The notes under the pieces are model-generated. The model was not told where the DNA came from, did not search any database, and was given only the letters and a program-made list of their open reading frames with translations. From an uncultured Ignavibacteriota bacterium (lineage in GTDB: Bacteria; Bacteroidota; Ignavibacteria; UBA10030; UBA8401), in NCBI GenBank assembly GCA_903907305.1, contig CAIVNT010000008.1:1-6319 (forward strand): a stretch of DNA of 6,319 nucleotides, read 5' to 3'. How positions within the stretch are numbered: the stretch's first letter is position 1; the number at the start of each line of letters is the position of its first letter. A program made the translations under genes and the position numbers. This document shows positions 1 to 5,849 of this stretch, one piece after another.

Positions 1-617
1 ATGCCAATTCGTTCCGTGATCTCATTTCCGTTTGCCAATTTATCCGAATAGAGAAAACTGCGTGCGCCGTTGATGGAATCCGGTGGAAGCGAATTCACCC
101 TCGGCCTGATCCGGTAATAATTCCCTCTCTCCGGCGGATCTTTGAACAGGACGAAAATATCGTAGCCGGTATCACCGTCACGTTCACGGGTCGGACGAAG
201 ATAGAGCGAATCGATCAACACTTTTCCGGGGACGGATGACCGAGCAGTATATTCTTTCCCACCCGACACCACTTTGAGATCATAGGTTCTTCCTGCAACG
301 CCCTTGAGCGACAATGACTGATAGAGTCCGGCGCGGACCTCTTTCAGTGTATCTCTTTTCCCGAGATCGTCCGTCACCGTAACGAACGCATTGGACACCG
401 GCGGAACATTGATGCTTGAAGTGAAATACGTCCCGGTCATCGAGATGACGACCGATGCCGTATCCAGCTGATCCGTGATATTCCCTTCGATCACGATGTG
501 CGGTGCTGCAGCATTCAGATCGATGGAAACGATCTGCTGACATGACTGCATCATGAAAAATGTCGCTGTCAATATCGCGAGGACGCCACGGTTGAATTTG
601 AATGATGGTATTCTCAT
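1..617 (-). CDS. DUF4249-family lipoprotein (3' end outside window)
   Basis: The frame is open from the ATG at 617 to the left edge, giving 205 residues without a stop; the C-terminal part lies outside. The N-terminus has basic residues (R2, K7, R10), a hydrophobic stretch (about 11-23) and a lipobox-like MQSC with the likely lipidated Cys26. The following 'SIDL', 'HIVIEGNITDQ' (40-50), 'VSNAFVTVTDD' (74-84), 'GLYQS' and 'FKDPPERGNYYRI' (158-170) fit the DUF4249 pattern: beta-rich Bacteroidota lipoproteins of unknown function usually encoded next to TonB-dependent receptors. The start lies 7 bp after the receptor stop codon, with GAGAG just ahead of the ATG overlapping that stop region, so translation is probably coupled. 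By analogy with SusD-like partners it may sit on the cell surface and help the receptor; this is inference. Family assignment is from sequence pattern alone. Confidence 0.8.
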   Translation of the reverse strand, partial: MRIPSFKFNRGVLAILTATFFMMQSCQQIVSIDLNAAAPHIVIEGNITDQLDTASVVISMTGTYFTSSINVPPVSNAFVTVTDDLGKRDTLKEVRAGLYQSLSLKGVAGRTYDLKVVSGGKEYTARSSVPGKVLIDSLYLRPTRERDGDTGYDIFVLFKDPPERGNYYRIRPRVNSLPPDSINGARSFLYSDKLANGNEITERIG

Positions 618-624
618 ATGCTCT

Positions 625-2949
625 CTAAAAACTAAAATTATACGTCACCGACGGGATGATCGGGAAGATCGTTGTCTGCACCGCTTCGGTCCTAGACAGA
701 TCGCCCTGAACCTGACGGAATGATATCGAATAAGGATTCCAGCGGTTGTACGCATTATAGATGGAGACATTCAGACTCGACCGCTCGCTGAAATTGTATG
801 TAGCGGAGAGATCGAGCCGGTGATATGCCGGCATACGGTATCCGTTCCGTTCGGTATAATACGGGACGAGCCGTCCGTCAATGAAATAATTACCGCTCGG
901 GAACGTAACGGCATTCCCGGTATAATAGACCCACGTTGCGGAGAATTTCCATTGTACGTCATAATCATACATTGCAACGATGGAAATATCATGCGTCCTG
1001 TCCTGACGGGCTGGGAATGGTTTTCCGTTGTTGATGTTGGAGAATTGTTCTTCCGTCCGGGACCATGTGTATCCCAGCCATCCTGTGATCGGTCCTGCCT
1101 GTTTTTTGATGAGGAATTCCACTCCGTAGCTCCATCCTTTTCCATACGTAAGCAGAGCTTCCACGTTCGGATTGAGCTGAAGGTCAGCACCGTTCTTATA
1201 ATCGATGATGTTCTTCATATCCTTATAATAGAGTTCAACGGATGTTTCGAATGCATTATCATCAAAGTTCCTGAAATATCCCAGAGCGACCTGATCGGCG
1301 AACTGCGGACGGACATTATTGGAACTGGGAACCCAGAGATCACTTGGACTTGTGGTTGTGGAATTGGACAGCAGGTGAAGGAACTGTGCGGTTCTGGTGA
1401 ACGATGCTTTCACAGAGCTCCCCTCGTCGATCAAAAAATTCACCGACAGTCTCGGTTCAAGCGATGTGAATGTTTTGATCCTGTCGCCGGAGCTATATAT
1501 TTCCGAATCGGCGACCTCTCCCACCGCGTCGTATGAATATACTGTGCCGGGACCAAGCTGCGTGAAGGATGAGAGGCGTACACCGTAATTCACTTTCACC
1601 AATGGAGTCAATTCCGTCTCATCGGACACATAGAGAGCATTCTCCATTGCATATTTATGCGCAACGGATTGTGCGGTGCTTGGACTGGACGAAGAGGATG
1701 TCAAGGTTCCGGGAACGAAGGTATGATAGATCGAATTGAATCCGAACCGAAGCGTATTTTCCGAGTTGATGAAATATTCAAAATCCATCTTCCCATTCAC
1801 ATCCTGAATTCCGGAGTTGATGATGTACGAACTGGTCCCTGTCCCCAGCGTGTTGGTGTATTCATAATTACTGAAGATCAGTGAAGTATTGCCGAAGAAC
1901 TTATCACCGTAGATATGATTCCAGCGTGCCGTGGCCGTGGCATTTCCCCAGTTGAATCCGAACACATCGGGATAATTGAAATTGTCCCGCCCAAAATATC
2001 CGGAAAGGAAGACACGGTCCTTTTCACCAAGAGTATAATTCGCTTTTGCGTTCAGGTCGTAAAAATAGAGTGAGGTCTTATTGATGGCTGTATCACTCGA
2101 GAGTTTCAGGAAAACATCCGCATAGGTCCTTCGCATGGAAAGGATGAACGAGCCTTCATCCTTAACGATGGGTCCCTGCAGCGTCAACCGGGATGTGATC
2201 AGTCCAATCCCTCCTTTTACACCAAAATCTTTCGTGTTCCCGTCGTCCGTCTTGATATCGAGAACAGAAGAAAGCCGTCCACCGTATTCGGCAGGGATCC
2301 CGCCGGTGATGACGGTAACGTCTTTGATCGCGTCCGAATTGAACACGGAAAGGAATCCCAGCGCATGGGAAGAATTATACACAGGAGCTTCATCCAGCAC
2401 GATCAAATTCTGGTCCGTTCTGCCGCCGCGTGCGTAAAATCCCGTGCTCCCCTCTCCGGCCGATTTGATCCCAGGCAGCAGCTGGATCGTTTTGAGGATA
2501 TCTTTTTCCCCCAGTAGTACGGGAATGGACTGCAGATCCTTGATCTGAAGTTTTACGGCACTCATTTCCGTTGAGGTGACGTTGGCGTTCGACCGTTCTC
2601 CGGTGACGAGGACTTCATTTTGTTTTATCGCTTCGGGGCTCAATTCGACGTTGAAGGTCTGACTATGGTCGACGAGAACTGAATCCGAGCGAGGAGTATA
2701 TCCGAGAAATTGGATACGTATGAGATATCGTCCTTCGGGGAGGGTGAGCGAATAGAATCCGTAAGCGTTGGTCACCGCTCCAACGGTACGAGAACTTTTT
2801 GTCGAAACAACCGCTCCAATGAGCACCTCTCCGTTCTCTTTATTCCTGACGATCCCGCTGATGGTAAACTTTATCTGCGCGGGAAGACCGCGGAAAGAGA
2901 ACAGCATCACTGAAAGCAGGAAGAAAATCTTCATTCGTTTTCGGTCCAT
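625..2949 (-). CDS. TonB-dependent outer-membrane receptor with carboxypeptidase-like N-terminal domain
   Basis: This is a 774-residue receptor that should import a ligand across the outer membrane using TonB energy. A signal peptide occupies about residues 6-25 (hydrophobic core, cleavage near LPAQ). Residues about 28-104 form a carboxypeptidase-regulatory-like beta-sandwich (ISGIV...GEVLIGAVV...GAVTNAYGFYSLTLPEGRY), typical of Bacteroidota receptors. NEVLVTGER (111-119) lies where a TonB box is expected. The plug spans about 125-235, with LLPGIKS, FYARGGRTDQN, LDEAPVY and EYGGRLSSVLDIKT. The rest is the beta-barrel, ending in the aromatic residue (NFSF) used for outer-membrane insertion. 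Two starts are possible, Met1 and Met6; AGGGA lies just 3 nt before Met1, and Met6 also gives a good signal peptide. The gene starts 9 bp after the Rieske stop and is followed 7 bp later by the DUF4249 gene. Ligand unknown. Confidence 0.95.
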   Translation of the reverse strand: MDRKRMKIFFLLSVMLFSFRGLPAQIKFTISGIVRNKENGEVLIGAVVSTKSSRTVGAVTNAYGFYSLTLPEGRYLIRIQFLGYTPRSDSVLVDHSQTFNVELSPEAIKQNEVLVTGERSNANVTSTEMSAVKLQIKDLQSIPVLLGEKDILKTIQLLPGIKSAGEGSTGFYARGGRTDQNLIVLDEAPVYNSSHALGFLSVFNSDAIKDVTVITGGIPAEYGGRLSSVLDIKTDDGNTKDFGVKGGIGLITSRLTLQGPIVKDEGSFILSMRRTYADVFLKLSSDTAINKTSLYFYDLNAKANYTLGEKDRVFLSGYFGRDNFNYPDVFGFNWGNATATARWNHIYGDKFFGNTSLIFSNYEYTNTLGTGTSSYIINSGIQDVNGKMDFEYFINSENTLRFGFNSIYHTFVPGTLTSSSSSPSTAQSVAHKYAMENALYVSDETELTPLVKVNYGVRLSSFTQLGPGTVYSYDAVGEVADSEIYSSGDRIKTFTSLEPRLSVNFLIDEGSSVKASFTRTAQFLHLLSNSTTTSPSDLWVPSSNNVRPQFADQVALGYFRNFDDNAFETSVELYYKDMKNIIDYKNGADLQLNPNVEALLTYGKGWSYGVEFLIKKQAGPITGWLGYTWSRTEEQFSNINNGKPFPARQDRTHDISIVAMYDYDVQWKFSATWVYYTGNAVTFPSGNYFIDGRLVPYYTERNGYRMPAYHRLDLSATYNFSERSSLNVSIYNAYNRWNPYSISFRQVQGDLSRTEAVQTTIFPIIPSVTYNFSF

Positions 2950-2958
2950 GCGTCCCTT

Positions 2959-3369
2959 TTACGAGGTTACGTGCAGTGAATTTCCGGTCAATGTGACACT
3001 ATATTTTTTGAGCGCACTTTTTGCCGGTCCGCCCGTTCTTGCACCGGAGGTGGAGAATGAAGAACCGTGAGCAGCGCAATAGAATTGATTGGAGGTGTAT
3101 TTGACCGAAACTCCTTGATGTGTACAAGCAGCACTGACTGCAACGATATTCCCTGCCGATATCCTCGCAACGATCACACCGTCCTTATAGAGATATCCGC
3201 CGTCTTTTGTGAGCGCAGAATTCGCGGCATTGGTTAGATCAAGAGTGAAGTCCACATTAGCCGGCGCACTGACCGGATTATCCGTTGTTGAACATCCGGA
3301 AAGACATGCGGAATACAATAAAGATGCGGCGCCTGCACCGAAGAGCGTTAAGAATTCTTTTCTATCCAT
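2959..3369 (-). CDS. Rieske [2Fe-2S] lipoprotein
   Basis: A 136-residue exported electron-transfer protein. The cluster ligands are visible as CTHQG (Cys82, His84) and CAAHGSSF (Cys98, His101), followed by a GPA proline loop at 114-116, so the Rieske fold is complete though compact. The N-terminus reads DRKEFLTL followed by a hydrophobic segment, like a twin-arginine signal with the second Arg replaced by Lys. LSGC then gives a canonical lipobox with Cys26 as probable lipidation site; Cys22 is a poorer alternative. Tat export would suit a protein that folds around its cluster in the cytoplasm. A good Shine-Dalgarno (AGGA, 5 nt before ATG) supports the start. The gene lies 38 bp after yceI and 9 bp before the receptor. 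No cytochrome b/c1 partner gene is adjacent, so this is not obviously part of a bc1 complex. Confidence 0.93.
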   Translation of the reverse strand: MDRKEFLTLFGAGAASLLYSACLSGCSTTDNPVSAPANVDFTLDLTNAANSALTKDGGYLYKDGVIVARISAGNIVAVSAACTHQGVSVKYTSNQFYCAAHGSSFSTSGARTGGPAKSALKKYSVTLTGNSLHVTS

Positions 3370-3407
3370 GGATATCCTAATGATAAATGAAGGATGCTGT
3401 TGGTATT

Positions 3408-3953
3408 TTAAAATCGGTACACTGCTGTAATAGTAAAGCGCAATTCATCTTCTACCGGCACGAGCAGCAGAGCCGGTCGTTCGATATGAAATTCGGTCAG
3501 ACTGAGGGACAAAGCAGCATGGATCGAGAGAGAATTCTCCGTCCACTGCTGTAATGCCTTCAGCACAACATCATGTGTAACGCCGTGAAAATTCATCTTC
3601 CCCGAAACGAACAGACTGTCCCCCCGCGTCACAACCGAGGTTCCCGAGAAATCTGCTTCCGGAAAACTGATGGCATCGATCACTTCCATTGCATGCGAAT
3701 CGCGGTTGGAATTGCCGCTGTCGAATTTGGTCACGTCAACGGACGCTGTTACCGATTCCACCGTTCTTTTTACCGGATCAAACCGGATGGTCGATATGAC
3801 CTCTTTGCTCGTTGATTCGATCTTGTGCAGAGGATGGGTAAGATGGTACGTAATAGAATTTTCGTTCGGTGACGCATTGATCGTTTTGGACTGAGCATCC
3901 AGTCCGGTCAAGGTTGAGAGTATGAATACGAACAGGATAGCGGTCTTTTTCAA
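3408..3953 (-). CDS. YceI-family secreted protein
   Basis: This 181-residue protein has a signal peptide (MKKTAILFVF..., likely cleavage after Ala20) and YceI-family motifs: VDVTKFDSGNSNRDSHAMEV (73-92), ISFPEADFSG (95-104), GKMNFHGVTHDVVL (118-131) and a C-terminal strand LRFTITAVYRF. YceI proteins are periplasmic lipocalin-like barrels; characterised relatives bind polyisoprenoid lipids or quinones, and E. coli yceI is paired with a cytochrome b561 gene. The start is TTG at 3953, not ATG; a strong GGAGG four bases upstream and the signal peptide immediately after it support this. It is followed after 38 bp by the Rieske gene. A role as periplasmic lipid or quinone carrier in the same electron path is plausible but inferred; the ligand is not visible. 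Confidence 0.92.
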   Translation of the reverse strand: MKKTAILFVFILSTLTGLDAQSKTINASPNENSITYHLTHPLHKIESTSKEVISTIRFDPVKRTVESVTASVDVTKFDSGNSNRDSHAMEVIDAISFPEADFSGTSVVTRGDSLFVSGKMNFHGVTHDVVLKALQQWTENSLSIHAALSLSLTEFHIERPALLLVPVEDELRFTITAVYRF

Positions 3954-3957
3954 ATTG

Positions 3958-3962
3958 CCTCC
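3958..3962 (-). promoter_or_regulatory. Ribosome binding site for the TTG-started yceI-family gene
   Basis: On the minus strand GGAGG is followed by CAAT and then TTG. It is one of the strongest Shine-Dalgarno matches in the window and decides the start, since TTG is followed at once by a signal-peptide sequence (M-KKTAILF). Confidence 0.75.
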
Positions 3963-4009
3963 GGATGATAACTCGTACTGTTTCTAAAAAATAGTACTGC
4001 AAATAGTAA

Positions 4010-4099
4010 TGTTCATGCTGAGCAACCTGCCTGCACCAAGGGTGTCGCTTCGCGACCGGCAGGCAGGTAAACAACATCGGCATTTGATCAGGATGAACA
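4010..4099. repeat. Nested palindromic element (REP/MITE-like)
   Basis: Three inverted pairs are nested here. The outer arms 4010-4024 and 4085-4099 pair at 13 of 15 positions. The middle arms 4025-4034 (ACCTGCCTGC) and 4059-4068 (GCAGGCAGGT) are a perfect 10-base inverted repeat. The inner GTCGC (4044-4048) and GCGAC (4052-4056) form a hairpin with a TTC loop. The right side carries a 16-base unpaired insert (4069-4084). There is no T-run after the stem on either strand, so it does not look like an intrinsic terminator. It lies in the gap between the b561-like gene and the yceI-family gene, where dispersed palindromic repeats often sit. Copy number in the genome cannot be seen from one window. 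Confidence 0.6.
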
Positions 4100-4160
4100 G
4101 ATCGGCGACATCGCGCCGAAGCATAAACGAAAAATACAAACTTACTTAATTGAATTGACA

Positions 4161-4859
4161 CTAGAATGTTATGACAATAAGTGATGCAGCAAATGTTGCC
4201 GTTGTGATATACGCCGATACTTGATGGAAACGCGCCGCTGTGTTATAATCCGTACTGTTCCTGATCATCTTTCCGAGGATCGGGGTGATGACCATTCCCG
4301 CAAAATGGACCCATGCGAGAGTCTTATGAAGCGTGGTGGTACTGCTCTCATCGTCGCGTCGGATCAGGGGCGGAGGCGACAACACTGATAACATTCCCGT
4401 TGCCGTATATGTGAGGATCGTTGCACCCACGAGAGTCTTATGCGTGCCGAGAAGATCATAGCGTCCATTCAGCACCTGCTGTCCGTAATAGGTCGAAGCC
4501 GCCATCAATCCAAGCGAGACGAAACCGCCGATCTGGTGAGTGGTGAGCATCGTCCTTCGGAGTGAGAGTTCGAATTTCCGTTCCTGCGGTGAAAGCGCCG
4601 GAACAATGCCGATACTCCGCATGACGCCATTCTCTCCCCACATCAATTGCTCGCCAAAACTGATATTCTTCGGAAGCAATCGGGATTGTGAAGGTGAAGA
4701 TATTGTTCTCTGTGCCGAATCATGAGTCATCGTATCCGGTACAATTGATACGGCATGCAGCGTATCTGTCTGCGGCGGAGTGTACTGTGCGCGGACCACA
4801 TGCACAGCGGAAATAAGTGATATCAGCATAAAGAACTGCAAACGTGCGCGATGGGTCAT
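4161..4859 (-). CDS. Four-helix membrane protein, cytochrome b561-like
   Basis: The protein is 232 residues from the ATG at 4859. I chose this start because it is followed directly by a signal peptide (MTHRARLQFFMLISLISAVH..., cleavage near VRA-Q25) with a weak CGGA upstream; an ATG at 5057 in the same frame would bury this signal. Residues 25-100 are a polar extracytoplasmic region. Four hydrophobic helices follow at about 106-128, 139-161, 176-200 and 211-231. Each begins with a histidine: H108, H140, H178 (plus H185) and H212. In an antiparallel bundle H108/H178 fall on one membrane face and H140/H212 on the other, as in the di-heme core of cytochrome b561. I see no clear similarity to a named family beyond this pattern, so heme binding and transmembrane electron transfer are inference. 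The next gene, 207 bp downstream, is YceI-like, echoing the yceI/b561 pairing in E. coli. Confidence 0.7.
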   Translation of the reverse strand: MTHRARLQFFMLISLISAVHVVRAQYTPPQTDTLHAVSIVPDTMTHDSAQRTISSPSQSRLLPKNISFGEQLMWGENGVMRSIGIVPALSPQERKFELSLRRTMLTTHQIGGFVSLGLMAASTYYGQQVLNGRYDLLGTHKTLVGATILTYTATGMLSVLSPPPLIRRDDESSTTTLHKTLAWVHFAGMVITPILGKMIRNSTDYNTAARFHQVSAYITTATFAASLIVITF

Positions 4860-5169
4860 ACGGTATCCGTTTAAAAAATGAAAGAATGATTGAGCAAGAT
4901 GCCGTGTTGGCGGACCGGGATAGGACAGGTGAACATGATGGACCTCGAAAAGGTATTCTATAAATTTGACGGTGATAACTTGGAACACAGTATCAAATTT
5001 AAAATATGATTCTTTCCTTTTTGAGCGCCAGTGGAAGACGGTGAATGAGAAGGACACAGGTTTTAGACGTTTGTAAGATACAAAAGGTTTATGAAAAGAA
5101 GATGAAAATGGAAAATATTTTTCATGACCGCGCGAATGTATTTCATTCCAATTTTACGGATATTTCATC
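4860..5169. other. Divergent intergenic region between b561-like gene and response regulator
   Basis: These 310 bases hold no convincing gene. They must contain the promoters for the leftward b561-like gene and the rightward two-component genes. Visible structure: a 6+6 inverted repeat TTTGTA-aga-TACAAA at 5070-5084; an 18-base near-palindrome at 5108-5125 with one mismatched pair; and TATTTCAT-type direct repeats ending at 5125, 5146 and 5168. Possible leftward -10 element: TATAGA at about 4957-4962 on the minus strand, with only a poor -35 (TTCCAA) 17 bases upstream. Possible rightward -10: TATGAT at 5005-5010, also without a good -35. Neither promoter is secure. Confidence 0.5.
5108..5168 (+). 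promoter_or_regulatory. Candidate operator: near-palindrome plus TATTTCAT direct repeats
   Basis: TATTTTTCAT (5116-5125), TATTTCAT (5139-5146) and TATTTCAT (5161-5168) end 21 and 22 bases apart, about two helical turns, on the same face of DNA. The first copy is half of a near-palindrome (5108-5125). OmpR-type regulators bind tandem direct repeats in helical phase, and the array ends one base before the regulator's own ATG, so autoregulation is conceivable. The elements are short and A/T-rich, so chance occurrence is possible. Confidence 0.3.
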
Positions 5170-5847
5170 ATGCGAATCCTGATCGTTGAAGATGACAAAA
5201 AAATCGCCTCCGCCATTGCAAAACATTTACGGGTGGAAAGCTACGCTGTTGACTTTGCGGCAGACGGAATTGAAGGAGAAGAGCTCGCGAAAATCAATCA
5301 GTATGACGTGATACTTCTGGATCTGATGCTTCCCCGGCAGGACGGATGGATCACCTGCCAGCATCTCCGGCGCGACAATGTACTCACGCCGATACTCATG
5401 TTGACTGCACTGGACGATGTTGCGGACAGGATCAGAGGACTCGATTCCGGCGCCGATGATTATCTTCCGAAACCGTTCCACATCGGTGAATTGCTTGCGA
5501 GGATCCGCTCTTTGTCACGACGCCCGACCGAAGTCCGTTCGGCAAAGATCGAGATCGGTGGACTGTGTCTCGAACTGAACACACACCGCGCGACACGCGA
5601 TGGAAAAGAGATCAAACTTTCCGCAAAAGAATTCTCACTGCTCGAACTTTTTATGATGCATCCGGATACGATCGTCACCCGAGAGATGATCTCCGATCAT
5701 GTGTGGGATATGAATTTTGAACCGCGCAGCAATGTGATAGAATCATTCGTAAAATTTCTCCGGCAGAAAGTGGATCGTGATTTCGAACGGCCCCTCATCC
5801 ACACAGTCCGCGGTGCCGGCTACATGCTTACTTCCAATAACCGTTGA
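5170..5847 (+). CDS. OmpR/CusR-type two-component response regulator
   Basis: A complete 225-residue DNA-binding response regulator. The receiver domain (about 1-115) has the acidic pair Asp8/Asp9, the phospho-acceptor Asp51 in VILLDLMLP, Thr79 and Lys101 in the KPF motif, so all residues for phosphorylation and signalling are present. The OmpR-type winged helix (about 126-222) includes KLSAKEFSLLELF, VWDMNFEPRSNVIESFVKFL and LIHTVRGAGYML; the VWDMNF/NVI/LIHTVRG pattern resembles the CusR/CopR/CzcR metal-response branch more than PhoB or OmpR. A weak ACGGA lies 9 bases ahead of the ATG. The kinase gene starts 2 bp after the stop. The gene is divergent from the b561/YceI/Rieske/TonB set, which makes that set the likely target; metal response is inferred from family resemblance only. 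Confidence 0.96.
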   Translation: MRILIVEDDKKIASAIAKHLRVESYAVDFAADGIEGEELAKINQYDVILLDLMLPRQDGWITCQHLRRDNVLTPILMLTALDDVADRIRGLDSGADDYLPKPFHIGELLARIRSLSRRPTEVRSAKIEIGGLCLELNTHRATRDGKEIKLSAKEFSLLELFMMHPDTIVTREMISDHVWDMNFEPRSNVIESFVKFLRQKVDRDFERPLIHTVRGAGYMLTSNNR

Positions 5848-5849
5848 CC

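Noticed and set aside
280..543. 87-codon minus-strand frame
   Set aside because: It is a different frame inside the DUF4249 lipoprotein gene, whose own frame is open from 617 to the window edge with clear family motifs.
820..1536. 238-codon open frame on the plus strand
   Set aside because: It lies wholly antisense to the barrel region of the TonB receptor, has no domain-like pattern and no ribosome site of note; the opposite strand codes a clear protein.
3963..4009. Promoter for the yceI-family gene in the A/T-rich stretch with repeated TACTATTT on the minus strand
   Set aside because: No -35/-10 pair with acceptable spacing, and only a near match to the Bacteroidetes TAnnTTTG element; not strong enough to list.
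4103..4118. GC-rich 5-bp hairpin (CGGCG/CGCCG) considered as a terminator after the b561-like gene
   Set aside because: The stem is short and neither strand has a T-run after it.
3778..4161. 127-codon minus-strand frame across the gap between the yceI-family and b561-like genes
   Set aside because: It overlaps the start of the yceI-family gene in another frame, runs through the palindromic repeat and shows no recognisable pattern.
4860..5057. N-terminal extension of the b561-like protein to an ATG at 5057
   Set aside because: The extra 66 residues look non-coding and would place a normal signal peptide in the interior; the ATG at 4859 directly precedes that signal peptide.
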